6,220 nucleotides of DNA from Chloroflexota bacterium. GTDB taxonomy: Bacteria; Chloroflexota; Limnocylindria; Limnocylindrales; CSP1-4. The DNA lies in contig JAICUV010000205.1 of assembly GCA_025935655.1 (NCBI GenBank), positions 1 to 6,220 on the forward strand, in the 5' to 3' direction. Below are positions 1-5,162 of this stretch, piece after piece. How positions within the stretch are numbered: the stretch's first letter is position 1; each line of letters opens with the position of its first letter. Both the position numbers and the translations under genes were made by a program. The notes below the pieces were generated by a model that saw nothing but the letters and a program-made list of their open reading frames with translations, did no database searches and was not told where the DNA came from.

Positions 1-152
1 AGCTCGGGCAGCGCCGGGGGCGTCGCCCGGCGTGCGCCGTCCGGGATCCGGTCGAGCGCGTCCGCGGGCGGGTGCGGGATCTTGCCGCCGCCGCGGCCCG
101 GTCGGCTGAGCTCGAACAGGGTGGGCTGCAGGGAGCCAGCGACCATGGTCAC
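1..152 (-). CDS. gcvPB: Glycine dehydrogenase (decarboxylating) subunit 2, N-terminal fragment
   Basis: This is the 5' end of the second half of the two-subunit P-protein, cut by the left window edge after 50 codons. With GcvPA it forms the PLP-dependent glycine decarboxylase of the cytoplasmic glycine cleavage system. The PLP-binding lysine belongs to the PB subunit but lies in its C-terminal part, outside the window. The visible protein carries the motif TLFELSRPGR near its start, which matches the usual GcvPB opening (FELS-PGR). A basic, proline-rich stretch ending in ALPEL follows. I chose the GTG at 152-150 over the in-frame ATG at 146-144. The GTG overlaps the gcvPA stop as GTGA and sits 6 nt after a GGGAGG ribosome-binding site, whereas the ATG would be 12 nt away. 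The very short overlap implies translational coupling with gcvPA. Identity rests on the N-terminal motif and on gene order. Confidence 0.88.
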   Translation of the reverse strand, partial: MTMVAGSLQPTLFELSRPGRGGGKIPHPPADALDRIPDGARRATPPALPE

Positions 153-1552
153 CGCACACCTCCCGCGACCGCAGCCGCCCCGGTGTCGACGCCGGCGAGC
201 TCCAGGCGGAGCGCGTCCGCGAAGCGCTCGATCTCGTCGGGCGTGGTCACCTCCGTCGCGCACACGAGGAGGCCGTCGGCGAGGGAGGGCTCGTCCGGGA
301 GGAGGTCCGCCGTGGCGATGCCCGCGAGGACGCCCCGGTCGAGCAGGCGTGCGTGGACCCCCCGGGCGTCGGGGACGCGCACCACGAACTCGTTGAGGTA
401 CGCGCCCGGGTGCAGCCGCGGGGCGCCCGCCGCGGCCAGCGCCGCCTCCAGCTCCGTCGCGCGGGCGGCCCCGAGCGCGGCGACGTCGCGCAGCCCGTGG
501 GGGCCGATCGTCGCGAGGTAGACGGAGGCCGCGAGCGCGAGGAGCGCCTGGTTGGTGCAGATGTTGGATGCGGCCTTCTCGCGCCGGATGTCCTGCTCGC
601 GCGCGCGGAGCGTCATGACGAAGGCTCGCCGGCCGTCGTGGTCGGTTGTCATGCCCACGAGGCGCCCCGGGATCTGGCGCACCAGCGCGTCGGTGCAGGC
701 CACGATGCCCAGGTACGGGCCGCCGTAGTTGAGCGGGATCCCGAGCGGTTGCCCCTCCCCCGCCGCGATGTCCGCGCCGTACTCGCCCGGCGGTGCGAGG
801 ACCGCGAGCGACACCGGCTCGATGACGCTGACGAACAGCGCGCCGGCGGCGTGCGCGAGCCGGCCGACCTCGGGCATGTCCTCGAGCAGGCCGAGGATGT
901 TGGGCTGTGCGACGACCACGCCGGCGACCGGGCGGTCCGTCTCGGCGAGCATCCGCGCCAGGGCCTCGAGGTCCGTGGTCCCGGCGAGCGGCCCGTCCGT
1001 GATGAGCGGGATCTCGTCGCAGGCCAGCGTGGCGCCGTCGACGTACGTCTCGAGCGTCTGCCGGTAGTGCGGGTGGACGCCGCGCGAGACGAGGATCCGC
1101 TCCCGGCGGGTCGCGCGGCAGGTCATGAGCGCCGCCTCCGCGGTCGCCGCGCCACCGTCGTAGTGCGAGGCGGAGACGACGTCCATCGCGGTCAGCTCCG
1201 CGAGCAGCGACTGGTACTCGTAGATGCTCTGGAGCGTGCCCTGGCTGACCTCGGGCTGGTACGGCGTGTAGGCCGTGTACCACTCGCCGCGGAGGAGCAT
1301 CTGGTCCACGGTCGGCGGGCTCCAGTGGCGGTAGGCGCCGGCACCCAGGAAGCTGGCGAGATCCACGCGGTTGCGGCCGGCGAGGGCCTGGAGGCGCGCG
1401 GCCAGGTGGAGCTCCGGCTCGGGATCGTCGAGCCGCAGGGCGCTCGCGCGGAGCGGCGCCGGGATGTCCTCGAACAGGGCGTCGATCGAGGGGACGCCGA
1501 TCGCATCGAGCATGCGCGCCCGATCGTCGGCCGCGTGCGGGCCGTAGGGCAT
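149..1552 (-). CDS. gcvPA: Glycine dehydrogenase (decarboxylating) subunit 1
   Basis: This is the N-terminal-half subunit of the split P-protein (467 aa, close to the usual 440-450 plus a short Ala/Gly-rich tail). It pairs with GcvPB to decarboxylate glycine and transfer the aminomethyl group to the lipoyl arm of GcvH. Family landmarks are visible in order: MLDAIGVPSIDALFEDIP at residues 14-31; the YTPYQPEVSQGTLQSIYEYQ segment (95-114); SHYDGGAATAEAALM (129-143); GEGQPLGIPLNYGGPYLG (265-282); and REQDIRREKAASNICTNQ (318-335). These are hallmarks of the type I fold P-protein N-terminal domain. The subunit is not expected to carry the PLP lysine. The ATG start is supported by the family-typical opening and by GAGGG 7 nt upstream, inside the end of gcvH, from which it is separated by 3 nt. 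The stop overlaps the gcvPB start. I see no frameshift or missing block. Confidence 0.97.
   Translation of the reverse strand: MPYGPHAADDRARMLDAIGVPSIDALFEDIPAPLRASALRLDDPEPELHLAARLQALAGRNRVDLASFLGAGAYRHWSPPTVDQMLLRGEWYTAYTPYQPEVSQGTLQSIYEYQSLLAELTAMDVVSASHYDGGAATAEAALMTCRATRRERILVSRGVHPHYRQTLETYVDGATLACDEIPLITDGPLAGTTDLEALARMLAETDRPVAGVVVAQPNILGLLEDMPEVGRLAHAAGALFVSVIEPVSLAVLAPPGEYGADIAAGEGQPLGIPLNYGGPYLGIVACTDALVRQIPGRLVGMTTDHDGRRAFVMTLRAREQDIRREKAASNICTNQALLALAASVYLATIGPHGLRDVAALGAARATELEAALAAAGAPRLHPGAYLNEFVVRVPDARGVHARLLDRGVLAGIATADLLPDEPSLADGLLVCATEVTTPDEIERFADALRLELAGVDTGAAAVAGGVR
159..164 (-). promoter_or_regulatory. Ribosome-binding site of gcvPB inside gcvPA
   Basis: On the minus strand GGGAGG lies within the last codons of gcvPA, 6 nt before the GTG at 152 and 12 nt before the ATG at 146. 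The spacing favours the GTG start and the 4-nt GTGA stop/start overlap. Confidence 0.65.
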
Positions 1553-1555
1553 CGG

Positions 1556-1936
1556 TCAGCCCTCGGCGACGAGCTGCTCGTAGGCGGCCGCGTCGAGGAG
1601 GCCGTCGACCTGGGCGGGATCGGCGAGCTTGACGCGGATCATCCAGCCGGCGCCGTAGGGGTCCGTGTTGACCACCTCGGGCGCGCCCGCCAGGTCGCCG
1701 TTCGCCGCGGCCACCTCGCCGCCGACCGGCGCGAACAGGTCGCTCACGGCCTTCACCGACTCCACGACGCCGAACGTCGCGTGCTGCTCGAGGCTGCGCC
1801 CGGTGTCCGGGAGCTCGACGAACACGATGTCGCCGAGCTGGTCGGCCGCGAACTGGGTGATCCCGACGACGGCCTCGTCGCCCTCGACGCGGATCCACTC
1901 GTGATCCTTCGTGTAGCGCAGATCGCCGGGGACCAT
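1556..1936 (-). CDS. gcvH: Glycine cleavage system H protein (lipoyl carrier)
   Basis: This is the small lipoylated carrier (126 aa, normal for the family) that shuttles the aminomethyl group from the P-protein to GcvT and is then reoxidised by the L-protein. The opening LRYTKDHEWIRVEGDEAVVGIT (from residue 6) and the lipoyl motif ESVKAVSDLFAP are diagnostic. Lys62 is the predicted lipoylation site, followed by the PVGGEV turn, and NTDPYGAGWMIRV near residues 90-102 is also conserved. The ATG start is preceded on the minus strand by a very strong GAGGAGG ribosome-binding site (1953-1947), as expected for a protein needed in excess over the enzymes. It follows gcvT by 81 nt, the widest gap within the gcv genes, and precedes gcvPA by 3 nt. 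Lipoylation enzymes and the L-protein are not in the window. Confidence 0.98.
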   Translation of the reverse strand: MVPGDLRYTKDHEWIRVEGDEAVVGITQFAADQLGDIVFVELPDTGRSLEQHATFGVVESVKAVSDLFAPVGGEVAAANGDLAGAPEVVNTDPYGAGWMIRVKLADPAQVDGLLDAAAYEQLVAEG

Positions 1937-2017
1937 CGGACCGGTTCCTCCTCGGTGCCGCGACCCTCGTCGCCGGCGTGGTGGGCAGGTGCGACTCGCT
2001 CGAGCTCGCGTTCCTGG

Positions 2018-3133
2018 TCAGGTGGGACGCGTGTAGAACGGGAGGGGGACGACCTCGGCAGCGACGGCGGTCCCACGGATCTCGACCGCCAGCATCGTAC
2101 CGGGTTCGGCATGGGCGGGAGCGACATAGGCCATCGCGATCGCGTGCCCAAGGGACGGTGACATGGTGCCGGAGGTCACGACCCCGGTCACGCCGGCGGC
2201 GTCGAGCACCGGGTAGCCGTGGCGGGCGATCCCCCGCTCCCGCAGCACGAGTCCCACGAGGCGGCGGTCGATGCCGTCCCGGGCCACCTTCTCGAGCGCG
2301 GCCCGCCCCACGAAGTCGTTGGGCTTGCCGAGCTTGACGACCCGGCCGAGACCTGCCTGGTACGGGTTCGTGGACCGGTCGAGCTCGTTGCCGTAGAGCG
2401 GCATCCCCGCCTCGAGCCGGAGCGTGTCGCGTGCCCCGAGGCCGACGGGGATGAGGCCGTGGGCGCGACCGGCGTCGAGGACGCGGTCCCAGGTCTCCCC
2501 CGCCTGGGTGACGTCGACGAACAGCTCGAACCCGTCCTCGCCGGTGTAGCCGGTCCGCGCGACCTGCGCGTGGATGCCCGCGACCACGCCCTCCGCGACG
2601 CCGTAGTAGCGGATCCCGGCGAGGTCGAGGTCTGTCAGCGGCTGGAGGATCTCGATGCTCCGCGGCCCCTGGATGGCCACGAGGCCCGTCGCCAGCGACT
2701 GGTCGTCCAGCACGGCCTTGAATCCGTCGAGCCGCTCCGCGAGGGCGTCCGAGACGACCCGCGCGTTGGAGGCGTTGGCGACGACCATGAACCGGTCCTC
2801 GGCGAGCCGGTAGACGATGAGGTCGTCCATGATCCCGCCGTCCTCGGCGCAGATCATCGAGTAGTGCGCGCGGCCCACGGCCAGCGACGGCGGGTCGGTG
2901 ATCAGCGCCGCGGCGAGCGCCTGGCCCGCCTCGGGCCCCTCGACCACGAGCTCGCCCATGTGCGAGAGGTCGAACAGCCCGGCGGCGGTCCGCACCGCGC
3001 GATGCTCCTCGAGGATGCCCGAGTACTGGATGGGCATCAGCCAGCCGGCGAACTCGACGATCTTGGCGCCGAGGGCCTCGTGGCGATCGAGCAGTGGGCT
3101 GGGGGTCGGGGCGATCGGCTCCGGCTCGGTCAT
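2018..3133 (-). CDS. gcvT: Glycine cleavage system aminomethyltransferase (T protein)
   Basis: This cytoplasmic enzyme (371 aa, typical size) transfers the one-carbon unit from aminomethyl-lipoyl-GcvH to tetrahydrofolate, giving 5,10-methylene-THF and ammonia. Visible landmarks are: FAGWLMPIQY (residues 28-37); EEHRAVRTAAGLFDLSHMGE (42-61); GGIMDDLIVYR with the conserved Asp pair 103-104 near the folate site; ARTGYTGEDGFELF (192-205); GLGARDTLRLEAGMPLYGNELD (231-252); and SGTMSPSLGHAIAMAYV (321-337), which belongs to the C-terminal barrel. The reading frame stays open about 600 nt further upstream, but that stretch overlaps the Nudix gene in another frame and reads as low-complexity Arg-rich sequence. 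The first plausible start is therefore ATG 3133, 20 nt after the Nudix stop. AAGGG lies about 10 nt upstream as a possible ribosome-binding site and is partly inside a perfect palindrome. All key motifs are intact, which argues against a dimethylglycine-oxidase-type relative. Confidence 0.97.
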   Translation of the reverse strand: MTEPEPIAPTPSPLLDRHEALGAKIVEFAGWLMPIQYSGILEEHRAVRTAAGLFDLSHMGELVVEGPEAGQALAAALITDPPSLAVGRAHYSMICAEDGGIMDDLIVYRLAEDRFMVVANASNARVVSDALAERLDGFKAVLDDQSLATGLVAIQGPRSIEILQPLTDLDLAGIRYYGVAEGVVAGIHAQVARTGYTGEDGFELFVDVTQAGETWDRVLDAGRAHGLIPVGLGARDTLRLEAGMPLYGNELDRSTNPYQAGLGRVVKLGKPNDFVGRAALEKVARDGIDRRLVGLVLRERGIARHGYPVLDAAGVTGVVTSGTMSPSLGHAIAMAYVAPAHAEPGTMLAVEIRGTAVAAEVVPLPFYTRPT

Positions 3134-3134
3134 C

Positions 3135-3146
3135 GGGTGATCACCC
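3135..3146. repeat. Perfect 12-bp palindrome before gcvT
   Basis: GGGTGATCACCC is fully self-complementary and lies one base before the gcvT start codon, in the 20-nt gap after the Nudix stop. In the leftward mRNA its GGG half is part of the likely ribosome-binding site, so a short 4-bp hairpin could tune gcvT initiation. It could equally be chance, since several 12-bp palindromes are expected in 6 kb at this GC content. The sequence is certain and any function is speculative. Confidence 0.45.
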
Positions 3147-3153
3147 TTTCCTT

Positions 3154-3666
3154 CTACGACGCGACCGGGAAGGTGCCGTCCGTCGTCGCGACGGCCGCCC
3201 GCGCGACGAGCGCGCGCTCGGTCTCGAACGTGAGCAGCGTGGGCGCCTCGGCGAACGCGATCCAGCGGACCTCGTCGAACTCGTGGTCGTGGCGGCCGAG
3301 GTCCCCGCCCGTGGGCACCATGAGGAAGTAGTGGACGGTCTTGTGGATGCGGGTCCGGCCCTGGACGAACCAGTACTCGATGGAGTCGAACCGGCGGACG
3401 ATCCGGACGTCGAGCCCGCTCTCCTCGCGGACCTCGCGCAGCGCCGTCTCCTCGGTCGTCTCGAGCGCGTTCGGCGTGCCCTTGGGAAGCGTCCACGTGA
3501 CGCCGTCGCGCTCTCGCTTGCGCTTGCCGATCACCAGCTGTGGGGCCCCGTCCACGAACCGGATCACGATGCCACCGGCCGAGGTGGCGACGGCCTGCTT
3601 CAGGCGGGCCACGCCGGTGCCACGGAGGAGCGCCTCGGCCCTCCGCCCCGCGTCGAGCTTGTCCAC
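3154..3666 (-). CDS. Nudix hydrolase
   Basis: This is a 170-aa Nudix-family pyrophosphohydrolase, which cleaves substrates of the form nucleoside diphosphate linked to a moiety X, using divalent metal. The Nudix box is perfect at residues 63-85: G63, E69, then R77-E78-V79-R80-E81-E82-S83-G84-L85, with the metal-binding glutamates at 78, 81 and 82. The lead-in TSAGGIVIR (28-36), the WTLPKG segment just before the box, and the late HEFDEVRWIAFAEAPTLLTFE stretch (128-148) resemble diadenosine-polyphosphate or (d)NTP-hydrolysing members. The substrate cannot be fixed from sequence. The start is taken as GTG 3666. The frame is open back to a stop at 3844-3846 but offers no other ATG, GTG or TTG, and no good ribosome-binding site is seen, so the start is less sure than the identity. 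The gene precedes gcvT by 20 nt and probably heads the gcv operon. Confidence 0.93.
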   Translation of the reverse strand: MDKLDAGRRAEALLRGTGVARLKQAVATSAGGIVIRFVDGAPQLVIGKRKRERDGVTWTLPKGTPNALETTEETALREVREESGLDVRIVRRFDSIEYWFVQGRTRIHKTVHYFLMVPTGGDLGRHDHEFDEVRWIAFAEAPTLLTFETERALVARAAVATTDGTFPVAS

Positions 3667-3708
3667 AGCATCGAGGACGCGGGCTTCGGGCGACCGCTTC
3701 GCACCGGG

Positions 3709-3720
3709 CGAGCCGGCTCG
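3709..3720. repeat. Perfect 12-bp palindrome A in Nudix leader
   Basis: CGAGCCGGCTCG is fully self-complementary and ends 43 nt upstream of the Nudix GTG. It shares the layout CG-NN-CCGG-NN-CG with the second palindrome at 3733-3744; the two centres are 24 bp apart. It could be half of a paired operator or a small RNA hairpin with a CCGG loop. The symmetry is seen directly and the function is inferred. Confidence 0.5.
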
Positions 3721-3729
3721 ATGACGAGC

Positions 3730-3747
3730 GCACGCCCCGGGGCGCGC
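3730..3747. repeat. Palindrome B (12-bp core, 18-nt stem) in Nudix leader
   Basis: The core CGCCCCGGGGCG (3733-3744) is a perfect palindrome. In the leftward transcript the pairing extends outward through one G-U wobble and two more G-C pairs to 3730/3747, giving a 7-bp stem around a CCGG loop. No T-tract follows, so it is not a classical terminator. With palindrome A it forms a closely spaced pair ahead of the Nudix/gcv operon. Confidence 0.5.
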
Positions 3748-3923
3748 AATGCGGTCAGCGGGCCTGCGTCCGGCCGGCGGAGGACCGTGCGCCGGGACGG
3801 CGCGGCGGTGAACGCCGTGGATGGATGGAGGCCGAGTCGCCGCTCACGGGCCCTGGAGGACGGGTGGACGAACCGCGCCGGCCAGGCCGCATGACGTGCG
3901 GCGATGCTGTGCTGCATGTCCGC

Positions 3924-3951
3924 ATCGTACCGCGTCAGGGGTCGGGCGCAA
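3924..3951 (-). promoter_or_regulatory. Possible sigma-70-type promoter for Nudix/gcv operon
   Basis: On the minus strand TTGCGC (3951-3946) is followed after 16 nt by TACGAT (3929-3924), a fair -10 match with a weak -35. It overlaps the end of the DUF2520 coding region and would give a leader of about 250 nt before the Nudix GTG. Matches this loose arise by chance, and GC-rich bacteria often have degenerate promoters. Confidence 0.25.
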
Positions 3952-5044
3952 GTGCGGTGCGGAGCCGTTCGGTCGCTTCCGGTGACAGGGCGCCACGCTG
4001 TTCCGCGAGCCGGACGTCGCGGAGGAGCAGGGCGCGGTAGGTCGGGAGCGCGTCGGGCGCCTCGGCGGCGATGACGGCGAGGTGGGCCGCAATCGTCCCC
4101 GCGTCGCCGCGGGTCGCGGGGCCCGTCAGCGCGCGCTCGATCCCGAGGCTGCGGGCGTTCGCGACCGTCTGCTCGAGGAGCGGCAGGTAGATGCGCAGCG
4201 CACCGGCTTCGTCCAGCCCGACCGCGGCCGCGACCTCGCGGATCACGTCGAGCAGCGCCACGACGCCGCCCGCGGAGAGCACCGCCGCGGCGTGGTACGC
4301 CGCCTTCGACCCGGGCGCCAGCCGGACCGGGACGGCGCCGATCGCCTCCGCCATGTCGCCCAGGTGGGCCGCCAGCTCGTCGTCGCCCTCGATCGCGATG
4401 GTCGCGCCGTGGAGCGCCTCGAGCGCCCGCTCCAGGTCGGCGAACGCGACCAGCGGGTGGAATGCGCCCGCCTGCGTGCCCGCGGCCATCGCGGGCGCGA
4501 GGACCTCCGCGCCCAGCAGCCCGCTCGTGTGGACCATCGCCTGACCGGCGTACAGCCGCAGGCTGCGGGCGAGCGGCTCGACGACGTCGTCGGGGACCGC
4601 GAGGATGACCAGCTCCACGTCGTCCACGAGTGCGTTCGGCTCCGCGAACGCGCGGACGCCCGGGACGCGCGCGCGGAACCGCTCGCGCCGGCCCGCATCC
4701 CGCGACGCCACGGCGCCGACGGGCCAGCCCGCGCGATCGAGCGCAATGCCCAGCGCCGTCCCGACTGCCCCGGCGCCGATGATCCCGACGACCGGCTTCT
4801 CGCCCGGGCCCGAGTGCGCGTGCGGATGCGCGTGGTCGCTCGCGTGCTCGACGTCGCCGTGGCGATGGGTCCCGGGCGTGCCCGCGTCGTCGCCGACCGG
4901 CTCGCCGCCCGCGCCGGCCCGCTCCCCCAGGGGGTCCAGCGCGATGCCGTGCTCGTCGAGGTCGCGGAGCGTCTCCTCGTGCTCCTCCGCGCGTCGTTCC
5001 GCCTGGCGCCGGACGGCATCCTCCGTCTCGTCCCAGGCCCTCAT
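3935..5044 (-). CDS. Rossmann-like / DUF2520 protein with His-rich N-terminal extension
   Basis: This 369-aa protein has an NAD(P)-binding Rossmann domain followed by a helical DUF2520-type C-terminal domain, an arrangement related to ProC and F420-NADP oxidoreductase-like proteins. The fingerprint VVGIIGAGAVGTALG (residues 85-99) supplies GxGxxG at 90-95. Further landmarks are the strand VELVILAVPDDVV, the HTSGLLGAEVL segment, GAFHPLVAF and the SKAAYHAAAVLSAGGVVALL helix. The exact reaction of this family is not established; it is often annotated as an oxidoreductase of unknown substrate. The first 80 or so residues are extra: a charged helix (about 1-33) and a His-rich linker with seven His in residues 60-77. 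No in-frame ATG, GTG or TTG lies between codon 1 and the Rossmann motif, so the extension appears real unless a rare start is used. No strong ribosome-binding site is seen. It reads leftward, divergent from aconitase. Confidence 0.85.
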   Translation of the reverse strand: MRAWDETEDAVRRQAERRAEEHEETLRDLDEHGIALDPLGERAGAGGEPVGDDAGTPGTHRHGDVEHASDHAHPHAHSGPGEKPVVGIIGAGAVGTALGIALDRAGWPVGAVASRDAGRRERFRARVPGVRAFAEPNALVDDVELVILAVPDDVVEPLARSLRLYAGQAMVHTSGLLGAEVLAPAMAAGTQAGAFHPLVAFADLERALEALHGATIAIEGDDELAAHLGDMAEAIGAVPVRLAPGSKAAYHAAAVLSAGGVVALLDVIREVAAAVGLDEAGALRIYLPLLEQTVANARSLGIERALTGPATRGDAGTIAAHLAVIAAEAPDALPTYRALLLRDVRLAEQRGALSPEATERLRTALAPDP

Positions 5045-5162
5045 CGCGACCCGTCGCCGGCGAGCGCCCGTCCGTGCGCGCTGTATGCTTCCACCCGACG
5101 AGTGTAGCGAGCGGTCCGAGGGCGCACCCTCATCGCCCGATCCCCACAGTGGAGATCAGACC
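5045..5162. promoter_or_regulatory. Divergent intergenic region between DUF2520 gene and acnA
   Basis: These 118 nt should carry the start signals for two genes reading away from each other. A relatively AT-rich spot contains TATGCT (5084-5089), a plausible rightward -10 for acnA but without a recognisable -35. TACACT (5107-5102, minus strand) is a weak leftward -10 candidate. A small inverted repeat, GAGGG-CGCA-CCCTC (5118-5131), lies in the presumed acnA leader. The acnA ribosome-binding site GGAGA (5151-5155) is 7 nt before its GTG. The ribosome-binding site is convincing and the promoter guesses are weak. Confidence 0.35.

Larger units (their letters stand above)
3667..3934. other. 268-nt non-coding gap upstream of Nudix/gcv operon
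   Basis: This stretch lies between the stop of the DUF2520 gene and the GTG of the Nudix gene, both read leftward. No convincing gene is present: the open frames here give Arg/Pro/Ser-rich, low-complexity translations and third-position bias is weaker than in the flanking genes. It holds a possible promoter at its right end and two 12-bp palindromes at its left end, listed separately. I looked for the glycine riboswitch, which often precedes gcv operons, and saw none of its conserved blocks. I saw no Rho-independent terminator (no T-tract) for the DUF2520 gene. Confidence 0.6.

Noticed and set aside
353..2161. A 602-codon open frame on the plus strand opposite gcvPA and gcvH
   Set aside because: The translation is rich in Arg, Val, Glu, Asp and His with no family motif. 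This is the usual antisense shadow of GC-rich genes, and the opposite strand carries unmistakable GcvPA and GcvH.
2219..3331. A 370-codon open frame on the plus strand opposite gcvT
   Set aside because: It is a low-complexity Arg/Asp/Glu/Val antisense shadow; gcvT on the minus strand has every family motif.
3600..3917. A 105-codon open frame on the minus strand in the gap before the Nudix gene, starting just after the possible -10
   Set aside because: It overlaps the start of the Nudix gene out of frame and reads as low-complexity Arg/Ser/Pro/Ala with no motif or ribosome-binding site.
3667..3934. A glycine riboswitch ahead of the gcv operon
   Set aside because: I looked on the minus strand for the conserved GGAGAG-type and CACCGAAGGGG-type blocks and found neither. 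A covariance-model search would settle this.
4082..5107. A 341-codon open frame on the plus strand opposite the DUF2520 gene
   Set aside because: It is Arg/Ala-rich with no motif. The minus strand has the Rossmann fingerprint and consistent codon bias.
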